Below, one piece after another: positions 12,358-24,542 of a stretch of 64,000 nucleotides of DNA; within the stretch, counting starts at the first letter, position 1; each line of letters starts with the position of its first letter. Position numbers and translations under genes: made by a program. The stretch is taken from positions 28,830,001 through 28,894,000 of the forward strand of contig CM114274.1 in assembly GCA_050084515.1 (NCBI GenBank), written 5' to 3'. The notes beneath the pieces were generated by a model, which was not told where the DNA came from, made no database searches, and saw only the letters and a program-made list of their open reading frames with translations. This stretch comes from Blasia pusilla. Its lineage: Eukaryota > Marchantiophyta > Marchantiopsida > Blasiales.

Positions 12358-13261
12358 CAGATGCTGTCCAAAACGCTAGTTGTGTTTCAAGTGGGTGAGT
12401 TGAAAGCTCCAGTAGATGCTCTAAATACTGGGAAAGGATTCCACCTCAAGTCGATTTCGATTTGGCAGATGTTCGATGAAGTGATAACACTGCAGGTAAA
12501 CCTGTTTGTAAGAACAACTAGATGCTGTCCAGAACACTCTGTGGGTTTCAAGTCGGTGAGTTGAAACCTCTAGTAGATGCCCCAAATACTGCGAAGTGAT
12601 TCCACTGCCAAATCGATCTGGACTTGTTTGGAGGAACTGCCAGATACTCTCCAGACCGAATCTTTGGGTTTTCAAGTTAGTGAGTTGGAAGCTGTAGTAG
12701 ATGCCTAAATACTGCGAGGTGATTCCACGGCCAAGTCGATCTGGATTCGTTTGGAGGAACTGCCAGATGCTGTCCAAAACACTCTTTGGGTTTCAAGTTG
12801 GTGAGGTGAAATCTCTGGTAGATGCTCTAAATACTACGAAGTGATTCCAGTGCAAAGTCGATCTGGACTTGTTTGGAGGAACTGCCAGATGCAGATGCTG
12901 CCTAAAACACTCTTTGGGTTTCAAGTCGGTGAGGTGAAAGCTCTAGTAGATGTCCTAAATACTAGGAAGTGATGCCATTGCAAGTCGATCCAGACCTGTT
13001 CGGCCGACCTGCCAGATGCTGGCCATATCACTCTTTGTCTTTCTAGCTGGTGAGTTGGAAACTCTAGTACATGGATGCACCGAATACCAAGAAGTGACTC
13101 CACTGCAGACCGATGTCGACCTGGTTGGAGGACCCGCCAGATGCTGTTCATAACACTCTTTGTGTTTGAAGATAGGGAGTTGAAAACTCTAGTAGATTTA
13201 CTAATACTACGAATTGACTCCACTGCAGGTCGATCTCGATTTGGCAGATGTTCGAGGAGCC
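12358..13261. repeat. Seven-copy tandem array, unit about 122 bases
   Basis: Units begin with AGATGCTGTCC or a close variant at about 12359, 12521, 12643, 12765, 12893, 13013 and 13138. Each continues with a variant of CACTCTTTGGGTTTCAAGT, then GTGAGTTGAAA, AATACT, GTGATTCCA and GTCGATCTGGA. The first unit is longer (about 160 bases), others are 120-128. Copies have diverged by substitutions and small indels. Overlapping frames on both strands exist only because the unit length is near a multiple of three. Confidence 0.9.
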
Positions 13262-15958
13262 AGGCACCGTTCGTTCTTCTCGCTGATTGAAACTTTCCCC
13301 TATTGAGGAATGGCTACCAGTTCTACGAAGGCATCTTTCGAAGGCATCTTTACAGCGTCTGTTCCCAGGAGCCAGGTACTGCATCTAATCGATGCATCGA
13401 TCGGTGGATCCACTGACTGACTGCCTCCTCTTTCGAGAGACCATCTCGACGTGTTCCCAGGAGCCACGAACTGTTCGATTGGAGTTTCCCCGTACGTACG
13501 TACGGGCTGATCATCAGCTCCAGTGACATCCAGTTCGATTCGAGGATTGTGCCGGCTCCTTTCTACAGTTCCAACAGGTTGCGTCTACAGGTTCGTGGGA
13601 GGATTCGGTTGGCATTGCCAGAACATCAGTCATGTAGAGATGGGCAATCTTTTGCCCTTCAACGAAGATATACGGGTCCTGTCCATCCTCGATCGAATAG
13701 GATTGGATTCGCCTATCCAGAGACGACTGTTCACTCCCGTCGTTAGGATCACTGTAGTGCTGGACGATCGGCATGGTTGTTTGTTCTCTGACGTTTTCCA
13801 AGGCTTTCCAAAACCGTCGGTCGATTCGCCGCAAGCAAGCTTCGAATTCTTTCTTGCAATAAAGAAGGATTTATTTTCGCAGGGTGGCTTGAAATCTGCA
13901 GGGTGTTTACTTAGGGTTCGGTTGGATATTTGTGCGGAGGGCTTTTCTACCTTTTGTTTTACATACGTGAGGGTGGTCTCTTGCCAGTGCAGAAGGATGA
14001 GGTGGTAGATCTAGATCGAGAGGATTCGGATACTGATCCGATGGTTGGGCTTGCGTCTAGTCGATCGACCGACCGACCCGTAGATGTGCCGATCGAATGC
14101 GGACGATCCCATCAGCGAGTTGGCGATTTTGGAGAATGCTTTGAGAATCCAAGGATTCCTTGTCGATCGACTGTAGAGGCATAAGGTGGAAGGTGTGGAT
14201 CGAGTGGCCTTGGACATCGATCCTGTGGGTTAGACAGCTCTCATTCAGTCGGTAAGTCAGTAGAAATCGATCGAATTCCGACGATTCCGTTGAGCAGTTT
14301 GGCAGTTCTGGAGCTGGCTCTCTAGGATCCAGAGAATAGATGTCGGCACGTATTGGCCGGCCTCTACATTCAAGAAGTGGGCTAGATAGCCCCTTCGCTG
14401 TTGACGAAGTTTTGTTGGATCGGCAGAGGTTTACTCAACAGATTCTTTTCCAGATCGAGTTCATATCGGAGGCCTGATCAAATGCGACGTCGACGTACGT
14501 TTTTCGAATAAGTCGTCTGCCCCGACTCTCATCCCTTAATTTCTGTCCAGGTACACTGACTCTCTTGTGTCTCAGACGAACGAACCTTTCGTCAGCTTCC
14601 CGAATCCACTAGATATCTTGCCTTCACTGGATCAACGAGATTTGTATTTGGCGTATCCAACGCTCGCCTTCATTCACATCATCGATTCTGTCGGTGATCT
14701 ATCTACGAACATGGACATGGATCAGTTTGTTGTGCTCGTTGCTTCTCTTGGAGCGATTGATCTACCTACAGCACCCTAAACGCAGAGCTCAGAGTCTGTC
14801 GACTTTAATCCACGACATCTACATGATTCCATGGCCACAACAAGAACTTTAGCATCTTAACAGCGGTTGGGAAATTCTAAGGTTGCAGAGGGAGTTCATT
14901 TACAAGACCTTAGGCCTCGAATGTAGATACTGTTCAAGAATTCGTCCTCCTGGCTTCGACCAAGTTTTGCTACTTTGTTAGACCAGAGTCTAATTAGTCC
15001 GTTTAAGTACGTGCATATGAGGTCTGGCTAGAGTGTTGGAAGGCAATTAGTTGATGTCGATACCATTACTATTACTTTCGATGCTCTCGGGCTGTAACGG
15101 TTATTCGAAAGGCTATTGCATGGACGTTGATTCGTAGGTAGGATTGAAATTACATTGCAAAGATTCATGTGCAACTTCTGTTCTTGGTCATGAGATAATT
15201 TAGAGCATGACCCACTCCACAATCTCCGTCGATCGACGAGCTGCAGATCGAACTCTTCTCACAAATAGATTTACATTCCAATCGATCTGGCTTGCCACTG
15301 CCTCCAGAATCCATCATGCGACCCATGCAAACCTTCACGATTCGTCTAGTTTGTCGTCCCCATTCCATGGCGGCGCGCACGGCACCTCAATATTTCTGCA
15401 TCACTCAAGTGCCACAATAGACTGGGGGGTGTGGGGCACGTCCACTAGGGGTCAGCTTAAGGTTCGCTCTAGCGCTAAATGCAGATAGAGATGTAGATCG
15501 ACATACATTCTTCATCAACGTGGGCCTCCATAGAGTAATCACATCCACACCCACTCCATCCACGAATCCGATAACTAATATTCTGTTCGTGTTTCAGGGG
15601 TTAGCTAGCCTCTCCAAATCCTTCCGATGTGCTCATTCTCAAGCAGCTGAGTTTTTCAATGGGTCCTGATTATTTTGAATAGCATCACACACTCTCATCT
15701 ACCCATTTGCGAGCGAATTCATAAACAGAATTCGATACTTCGCTACAAATGGTTAGTATATATAGAGATAATCCAATACTAATATAGATATACTCGCCTC
15801 TAAACCGAATAACCCTTTAATAAGTATATATATCTGTTAGGGGTTATTGATCACCGAAAATCTGTGGGTTGCCTAAGGGTGTGAAGAATTTCGTTTTTCC
15901 CATACGTCGAGAGGTAGAGGAATGTGAGAGTGAGGCCCCTCAAGAGATAATCGATTTG
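13262..15958. other. No convincing gene; GATC-rich host-like sequence
   Basis: Open frames up to 161 codons occur here, but they overlap one another on both strands and show no motif, so I do not call them. Visible structure is limited to repeated CAGGAGCCA words near 13258, 13367 and 13458 and an 18-base perfect palindrome of GTAC repeats at 13489-13506. The base composition (many TCGATC words) resembles the surroundings of the patellin gene and not the transposon blocks. Confidence 0.4.
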
Positions 15959-16012
15959 TTACGTGTATAGGACATAATTGGAGAGTCGAACTTGAATCTG
16001 GTGGAAGTTTTC

Positions 16013-16433
16013 ATGGGGATGGCGGGGCCGACACAGTCGAATTCGACGAGAGGAAGCTGGAGCAAGGCAGTGAAGAAAGTGGCCCAGGCTTTCGAGCACC
16101 ACATTTATGGCGATCTGGAGGAAGAGGATATAGTAAAGTTCCCGCACCTTCCCTTCAAAAGGAGACCCAGTTGCAGGGGCACGCAAAGCGAGAGCTCCTC
16201 TTGCTCCATTGCCACGGGTTCCAAGTCTGAATCGCCACCCACATTGCGTCCACCAGAGCTCCATTCGTAGCAGGGTGTCATCCATTTCGTCAGAATCATC
16301 GGTGGTGGCATCAGTCGATGGCCCAGGCTGCAGCGAGAGGTGGACGATGGTGGGAGGAAGCACTAGGTCATCGACTCCTCTGCTCGTCGTGCCAAGACGA
16401 GACCCTTTGGAGGCTTCATTCAGCCCGAGGGTG
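16013..16433 (+). CDS. Possible small gene or exon of unknown function
   Basis: From ATG 16013 (or 16019) a frame runs to 16270. It encodes a protein-like N-terminus (WSKAVKKVAQAFEHHIYGD, then LEEEDIVKFPHLPFKRRPS) followed by a Ser-rich part. Another forward frame, reading CSERWTMVGGSTRSSTPLL and then VVPRRDPLEASFSPR, continues to a donor-like AGGGTGAGC near 16432. A short intron ending at the TAGCAG acceptor near 16272, or a one-base shift, would join them. I recognise no family, and no further exon was found downstream. The case rests on the natural look of the encoded residues, so this is weak. Confidence 0.25.
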
Positions 16434-16444
16434 AGCTCTAGCTA

Positions 16445-19400
16445 GCTTCGAATTAATTAATGGTCAATTTGTTCGAATCATGAGTTAGTCATCTGTTACA
16501 TATCTTGAGGTTTCTCTCTATCTTTATAGATATGGGTGCTTTTAAAAGTGGATTTTAGCTTGCTCTGAATTCGAAGTATTTCCAACGAATATGTTGCTTT
16601 CTTGGAACCAATCGAGTGAATTGTAGGTAGTAGTACGGTATCTACTCTGTAGACCTGAACTGAGAGAGTTTCCACTAGTGTTCCTCCGACCCCATCGATG
16701 TCGAAAGTTGTCCACATGAACTTCTACATGGCTGACTCGAGTTAATGGATTCGAGAAGAAATTTTCCTCTTCAAGTCGGTAAGCTGAAGGGAGAGCTGGT
16801 GACTTGCCAATGGACTACGGGTCCAAAACAGTGAGAAGTGAAGACCTGACCCTTTTGGATTTGGCACGCAGGACAGTTGACAGAAATATTGGATGGTGGA
16901 GTAGAATCTTGAATAATCAATTGACACGTCTTCATCTAAACCCAAAATGCTGTCATTTCTCGCCAACAGCAGCCAGATTCTGTTTAAATCTTCTTCGACC
17001 TCGACATATCCATCCATTGGTCATGATCAGTGGATCTATGCTTGCCATATGGCAGCTTGCAATTGAAAAAATACTGCAGTGCTGCGTATTCTTTCTTAAT
17101 TAGTAACTGAATTCTTCTCTTCCGAGATACTATCTAAATCTACAGCTTCCACAAAGCCAGAATTCCACGAGAAGGTGGATTTAAGCTTTATCGATGATTA
17201 CGACGTACTCATGGATCTAGAGACCGGTCTCGATCAGCTGCAGCAGTCAATCCATCGACATATCCATACACGCATGGAACATGCATGCAGGGGTCTTCAT
17301 TCGATCTCGACCCCGTACATATGATGTAGGATTTTCACAAAAAGTTGGATCTTGTGTTAATTCCAGCACCATATTCGAACGAAAATGAAAGACGGTGGTC
17401 AGGTGCATGTCGAAGTATCGAAGCAACTTCTTCTTCCAGCACCACCATTTATTATTAATAGGAATGTTCATATTTAGAAAGGGGGTGCTTCCATCGATCC
17501 TTCTCCCGGCCCTACCTCCCAGGAAGATCCACGATGTATATGGGTTCGCTGGCCCATCGATGATCCAAGAGCTGAAATGAGTTTTTTGCTAGGACTCAAT
17601 CACACATGTCCACTCTCCTCGGGTCCCAGATTGATGCTTTAATTAATTTTAATAGGAGCTCTAGTCGTTTCTCTAGTCGAAGTTCGTATGGGCTGCGAGA
17701 AAAGATCGACAGGGCGAGAACAAGGGCTGGTTGAGCTTGATCTACATATGTGTAGTATACTCCTAGAGAAGATTCGATATCTAAACAGGCCGATTCGGCT
17801 AAATTAAAGAAGCAAGAAGCTAAGGAGTAATCATCGGCATAGCTAGGGAGAGCTGGTGCTTTTGTTTTTTCTCTGATGGTTTCCGTTCGATCATTTCTAA
17901 CTTTGAGCAGAGTGGTAGAAGTTTAGTCATAGCACGCTAGCATATAGGTTTATCGATGAATTTTACAAGAAACGTATAGAAAATGAAGCTTGATGGGTCA
18001 TGATACTAAGGCAAAGTTCAACACTCCAGATGCTTGAATTTGTTGAATGGTTAGTATCGATCCGTGGCGATGGCATGTGCAAGAACAGTTCCACTCCAAA
18101 TAGCAAGAACTCGACCTGCAGCCGGTTTGCCTCGATAGTTCATCAGCTTTTCTGATATATTGAAGGGCTATCACCCAATTTGGTATACAGACTTTGATAT
18201 CTCGCCATATTTGCAATTGCATGCAGCAGCTACCTTAGCAACGTAGTATTCGCCCAGATCCTGGTGAACATGACTCTTTATGTGATCATGAACTCTAGCC
18301 ATTATACTGAATTTCTCTAAGTGGACAGCAGAATATTTTACAAATCATGAAGAGGGTTGCGAGCACTCGTTTGACAGGAGAATTGAGCTAAAACTGAGTG
18401 AAGCTGGCAAAATTCCAACTTCGAAGTTCACTTCCAAGGATCGATTCACACTACATACGTTTAAGTTGGGGCAGTTCCGACTTCCAAATTTACCAGTAGG
18501 ACAGATCCACACTATATCCTCAAGCTTGGACATTTCGAACTGCCCAGTATGCTAGTAGGGTAGATCCCATCTAACACGGTTTTCTATCCATCGATGAAGG
18601 TTAGGTTCGTGTCGTGATGGGATGCAGGAGTTCCATACATAGTCTAGGACAGTTGGAGGTTACATTTTCACGAAGGGAAGATCCACACCAATCCAGTTTG
18701 AATTGGTATCTTCGAGACAGCTTTTGTGTTCGATTGCGATGCATAGGATAAGGAAGATCTATTCCGAAGATCTCATGATATATCTTGAAGGCTGCTGAGA
18801 GAGAGGTAGACACACATAGATAGAGTAAATGATGGGAAACCTTTCATGGCTCCTCACACGTTTCCTTCCTTTCATAATCCGAAGTATTTAAGAGAGTCTC
18901 ACTAGCTCACTCTACTGAAAATCTATTAAATCCTCCTCATAGACTTCGAAATGAGTAATCTCCATTCACAATCTAAGAGAATTTCGGAAAGATACTTCCA
19001 TGGTATTTTTCGATTTTTCGGTTCACTAACTGTACTCTTGACCCCTAGATTCCTTTAAGAGGGTAGCTCACGAAGTCTTTCCCACTTCTTCCGAATGATC
19101 AGTAAACTACGAAATTTGGCAGCACTCAGAAACTTTATCACCACACCAACCATGTCAGGAGTCGAAACTGATTATGGAAAGAATACCAAGACTCGAAGGA
19201 GTGAAGTCTTTGAATCTGACCTGTGTAAATGAAAATATATCGCTGTTGGGAGTTCGAGTTGCATACATATATATATATGCAATATGTCTCCTTAGTACAA
19301 AAAAGCGATTAATTAACTATAAGGTCTATGAACTTCTGGCCGTTCCTTGAATCTCTTCAAACGATTGAGATGAGAGAGTGTTGCTTAACCCTTCCACACT

Positions 19401-21456
19401 TGCTGAAACGAAGCCCTCATATCGATGAAGGGGCTTATGGCCCGATAAAGTGCTGTAGGAGCCCACTACTTCCAGCTTCAAACCATGAAAGTGATTTCCT
19501 CTCATGAGTGTGGTTCATATGCTCAATGTATATACACCATTGAAGGCAAGCCGTGAAATCTGGCTGGAAGAAAGTCGTCTCAACTATACTACGTTTTCGA
19601 CGTCAACAACCTCGTGATCGAAACGATCTCTAAATTTCAGGGTCGGAAGATGTTTCCAATCAGGAAGTTGAACTTTTGCAGTTCTTTAACAGGATCTCAA
19701 TCCTGGAAAGCTTAGCTTGAAGCTCATGCGATCAAATGGAACCTATTCAACAAGTGCAAACCCTCACCATTCAAACTTCTTCCGAAGCGTCGACGCTTAT
19801 CTCAACGAACTGGAGCAGACCTCGCCAAGACAGCAAGAATCTACATCCCTTCGAGCTGGTATACCACCACCAGCGGATGACGAGCAATCTTCCTCCCTCC
19901 AATCCCATAAAACCTCTGAGGGCTTCCTGTGTGCACTATGCAGTTTCCAAACCGAATGCAAGTTTATAAACCACACACGGAAGTCCTACCCCAATCCCGA
20001 ATCCCACAAGGTTCCCAAAGAGATTCGACCCACATACCCAACTGCACAGCTACTGCTCGCCCACAGCCATACAGCGTCCAGACTCAGCGTGATCATCTAG
20101 CACAAGGACATCCATCTATGTCTACCAACCTTCGATCACGAGCTCATGCTAGAAAGCTGTTTCTATCAAAACCCTCTCACCAAAAGGAGCGTCCTCCGTT
20201 ATGTTCTCCTACCAGCACAGCCTCACAAGCGAATGAAAGAGCGTGTCGGGAGACACCGATCTTCTGGATATGCGGTCGATGCATGCTTCTGGCGATTCGG
20301 TATTGTCTGGAAGATGCGGCAGCGACTGCAGATGCATAGTCCAGCGGGTGCCGAATGGAGTTTGTCCGAGTTCGAATGAGCTATCGCAAAGGAAGATGGA
20401 GATCCCCGAACGCTGGGATTCGTTTCATTTCAGCTCGAAGTACCTATCGATTTGCACTCTTCCGTCCATGGCGAGCATCGAAAAGTGAGATTTTCATCCG
20501 CAGACACCAAAATTAAAGCAGTTGTTTCCCCACCTTCCGGTGGAGCTTTGAGGTAACGAAGTCAGAGGTGGGCTATCGGCGATGTGATCCATCGATTCGG
20601 CAGACATCTTGCCCTACGGATCTTCCTCGTCACGGTTGGCTTTTTCTTGACGATGGAAAGAGACGAAGAACTCGCCACTCTCCGTACCGATCCACGACTA
20701 ACTACTCTCTTCATCACTTCGTTATTCGTCGCTTCTCCCTCTTGCGTTCCCAAAGTAACCAGAGAGCCCTTTCGACCTCCTCAGTTTAGAAAATTTAATA
20801 CCCCATCTCTAAGCGCAGGATCTGGGGACGTTTTAAACTTGTCCGTTGTGGTTCGTCGTTTTTTACTCTTATTATCGACCGTCTTAAGGAATCTAATAAA
20901 ACCAACCGGAATCGTCCGAAACGGTTAGAGTGGGTCCCAAGGAGGAGGGGTTTTGCACACCAAATTTTGGAAGTGAAGGATATGAATAAAAATGGTATTT
21001 GGAAAAAGAAAATTCGTCCAAGGAAAAAGAGACGCTGATGGAGAGAGAAACAGAAAAAAAAAACAAGAGAGAATCAGGCAATAATGTTGCGGATGTAGAG
21101 TACAAAATAGAAATAAATCTATGAATGAATTCCCATTTTCGCGTTCGCATCTTACTTATTATTGAGGTCTGCAGGAGAAAGAAATAAACATGCAATCCAT
21201 TGATTAAACCGGATGATGGATCTTTTATTCTCCATGGTCGCTGTCACTGTGATCCATCCTTGATTCTCCAAAGTCACTGGCGAGAATTTCTAAAATAAAC
21301 GGACCTATCTGTATGAGTGTTTTTTTGCATTGTTAAGATTAGTCTTACGCGTGCTTGGGACGTTTGGATGTACTTGTGGGGAAGGAGGGCGTGTCACTAT
21401 GATGATGCATATGCTGATGCATAGGCTAGGATCTCCCAAATTTAATGGAGTACACA
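16445..21456. other. About 5 kb without a recognisable gene
   Basis: The frames here (up to about 136 codons near 19.7-20.3 kb) overlap each other in several phases and carry no motif. A dinucleotide AT run occurs at about 19265-19281. The segment 20,950-21,090 is purine-rich (GAGA and poly-A). The stretch is probably intergenic host DNA. Confidence 0.4.
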
Positions 21457-21492
21457 TTTCCCTCGACATCACCATGGTGATGTCGAGGGAAA
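21457..21492. repeat. 36-base perfect palindrome without loop
   Basis: The sequence is exactly self-complementary about the centre of CCATGG (between 21474 and 21475). Each half spans 18 bases and starts TTTCCCTCGACATC. The symmetry stops at 21456/21493. Confidence 0.95.
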
Positions 21493-24419
21493 CACTCCCT
21501 GTGTTGTGGCGGAGAAAACTAGCTTTGCTTAGGTCTATGATAGCGGGGAAAGGGCGAATCTCCAACCTTTTGACAACCCATGAATTAGCCATGCCCACAT
21601 AGGACTAGGGTATGATCCTTGATTCCTATCCATGCGTGGGTAGAGACCAAAAGTAATTGCCCTCGTTTGCCGTCTTCAGTAGGATTGTTTTATTTTCGTT
21701 TATCTCAAAGGAATTTAGGGAGGAGACTACGTTGTAACAGGGGAATTATCATTTTGAGTAGAGCGACGGCCTTCGAAGTGCTTCTCATACTCTCAATTAA
21801 GCAGAAGCGAAAAGATCTTGGTACTTGATCTTTAGAATATGACTCTTTTAAGCATGGGTTCAACGTTGAATGACTTCTCCTCTCGGTACTTAGTAGGGAC
21901 CACATGTTAGGTTGCGATGGGGACTAATTTGTTGAGTTATGGGAGGCTCTTGGTGTTGGCTTGAGCTTTGATTTCCACCATATCCTATGTAAGAGTGAGC
22001 CAACTACATCAGATATATGCACATATTTAGGAAATAATTTACTCCTTACTATGAAGGCTTAAATGATGCTTTTTTTTTATAATAACGATGTAACCCGTTA
22101 ACCTCACACCTCATCTTATCTAGATCCAGTCATGTATGCACGGTAGAAGGAGCGTGGGATCCAAAACTAACTCATTAGAGTAGATCTAGAGAGTCCCTCA
22201 CACCTTGGAGCCCACCTTCCACTAATCTAGATCTAGTCATGCACGGTATTAGCAGCGTGCTAAGCTCGAGCGGGAGGCTGTAGAGATGGCTAACGTGGTC
22301 CTGCTCGATATGAGTCCCGGCCCTCGATTTCAATGTCCAATGCTCAAGTTGACTCCGCGCGACTGGAGCATGAAGTCAATATCGGTGTAATGGTTGGTGC
22401 TTGGCCCTTCAAGGTTCCGATGTGCGTGAGTAGCCAGCCAGCCAGCGTGGCCTGCTTAGCGATTGCTCCCTGACTAGACAAGACGCTGCGCGCTTGCGTA
22501 GCTTACTAGCTAGTATTGAGGGATGCGATGGGTCGTATGTCCAGTGCAGAACCCTCGGTACGTACGTGAGCTGCGCTCCCGCTGTTCCTACTCAGGGAAG
22601 CCGGTTGCAGCGCTGGGATTACCGTAGATATTCGAATCTATCGCGGATTCTCGGAGGATATCTGCTGGAATTCTAAAATCGCCTGAACTGCAGGTGTCCA
22701 GGATCGATCGTAGTCCAGCGTACGATGAACATACCTCAGCTGCTGTACGATGTAGTTCGTTTGCCATCGGTGAACGCAATGGAAGGCGAGGTTGGAAGGC
22801 CGCGAGCGGTAAGTAGCACTGGTGCACGTGGTAAGTTGCGGTCCTGCTGGAGAGTGCGGCCAGAATGTCAGATCGATGCTGTCTACATGTGCAGACATGC
22901 ATGAACACAAGAGATCCGCGGGACGCTGCACATGCTCGAGCGTGTACTACCCTGGCTCTGTGCGTTCGGGAGCTCGTGGCGACGACAGTTGCCTGAGCGA
23001 TGCACGAACCGAATCCCCGGGTCTAGGAAGGCGGAGAGGGCAGAAAGGTAATCCATCGTCCGAGGTGCGGTTGGGAAAGTCTTCCAAGCGATCGGAGCCG
23101 AGAAGCTCGCTCTTGACGCCTGCTTACGTCCGGGCAAGATATGTGATGGTGCACGCTCTTGGTATACATTTCCCCTGTTGGGCGGCCGGGATTTCGGGAT
23201 CGCCGTGTTTCTCGCCCGGTCCCACCTTGTGAGGCCTCAACGCAACAGCGTCTGCTCCTCGTTCTGCGTTCTCCTCATTCTTTCCATTTGTCCATCCGAC
23301 ATGTACACGCGACTCTACAGTCTCTGTAGCGATGTCTCCCTCCATCTCTCGAGACTTCTGTCTGTCTACAATTGTGCTTCCGATTAATTCAGCTTCTGTT
23401 TCTAAAATTTCCACTGTTACCGTCCATCCATCACGTCTCCCCACGAGTGAACTCGAGGGTGCACGTGCCCGCGAGAATTAGTAACCGACGTAGATGATCC
23501 GCCCGATTCCGCCGTCACCATGGAACAGCGCATCTGGGTTCTGTCCGGTGGATCGCGATCGCATCTGGATGCATCTTGTGTGGTCTTTCCCACGGACGGA
23601 GAAGTTCGAATTCAGCGGAGCGACGGAAATCTTCGAGTGGCAGCTCTTACTTCAGATTCAACAGTGGTGCTCCAGCTGCGATTGAGCGCGCGCCAGCGGT
23701 GCGTGCGCTTAGCGACCTCAACATAGATTTCCCGGCCGGTCCCCAGCTTCCGGCCCGCAGTTTTCAAGAGTTCCACACATCCGGGCCGGCTGTCCCACCT
23801 GGACGGCTCACGCCGACACAGTTCTATTTCCATTTGGAGCTAGTGGGGCCGTGTAGAGCGCATTCATCATCGGAGCCAGCGAGAAAGGCCCGTCGACAGC
23901 ATGCGGTGTTGCGACAGATCGAGATAGATTACTTGGGCACGCTTTGTGCGGCAGCCTCTCCGTCAGTCAGTCGAGCTCGTTCCAGTGCTTGCGCACATCG
24001 GATCCTCGGTGTCCACGTGCCAGCTCTCGAGGAGAAACGCCCAGATCGCTACCGTATCTCGAGCGGCGCCCGATGCAGTCGTTTTCCCGTTTACTAATTA
24101 TAATTCGAATTTTCTGAATTGTCACCTGCCTGGAATAGTTGCAGGTGAAAGGGATTACAAAATGGAGCTTGGCCGGCCAGGGAAATTCAACGAAAGCAGT
24201 GAGGGAGAGACAGAGTGAGTCAGTGTGTGGGAGAGTGAGTGCTCATCTTTGAGCGCCTCCAACCTTTCTTACTACTGCCTTTACTTTGCTTACTCGCGCT
24301 ACTCGAGGTCCATCTCTAAGTAGCATCGCTTCACCTCACTTTCTCCTCATTGTAATAGGTCGGTTCGGGGAACCTGTCTAGATCTCTAGGATTCGTACCT
24401 CTTCGCGATCGGCTCAGAA
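21493..24419. other. Gene-free stretch; CpG-rich upstream of the patellin gene
   Basis: Near 22,094 and 22,200 an imperfect direct repeat begins (CCTCACACC, then CTAGATC.AGTCATG, then CACGGTA). From about 22,300 to 24,200 the sequence is GC- and CpG-rich, which produces overlapping frames on both strands (up to 173 codons at 23,576-24,097). I do not accept these as genes because they compete in all frames and lack motifs. The region is most simply the distal promoter and upstream DNA of the patellin gene. Confidence 0.4.
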
Positions 24420-24542
24420 AGATCATATATCGATCTTGTTCACCTACTCGCTCCCGGGGGTACGTACGTACGTTGAGAGAGACTGCCGGGTTCTTTTCAT
24501 CACTCTAGAAGGAGAAGAAGAAGAAGACTTCAAATTGTCGAT
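24420..24542 (+). promoter_or_regulatory. Probable 5' leader of the patellin gene
   Basis: The bases before the ATG include a GTAC repeat (about 24460-24473), GAGAGAGAC and a GAA-rich purine tract (about 24508-24527), as is common in plant 5' untranslated leaders. No TATA box is evident at a usable distance and the transcription start cannot be placed. Confidence 0.3.

Noticed and set aside
12421-13384. Frames of 70-118 codons over the tandem array
   Set aside because: They repeat with the 122-base unit and shift phase with each indel; there is no independent support.
13523-14008. 161-codon frame
   Set aside because: Competes with frames on the opposite strand and in another forward phase, with no motif, good start context or splice structure.
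19717-20379. Chain of overlapping forward frames of 77-136 codons
   Set aside because: Three phases are open over the same bases and none shows a family pattern. A Cys pair in one of them (CALCSFQTEC) does not complete a zinc-finger spacing.
22822-24097. Frames of 100-173 codons in the GC-rich region before the patellin gene
   Set aside because: High GC removes stops on both strands. The translations look random and no transcript features were visible.
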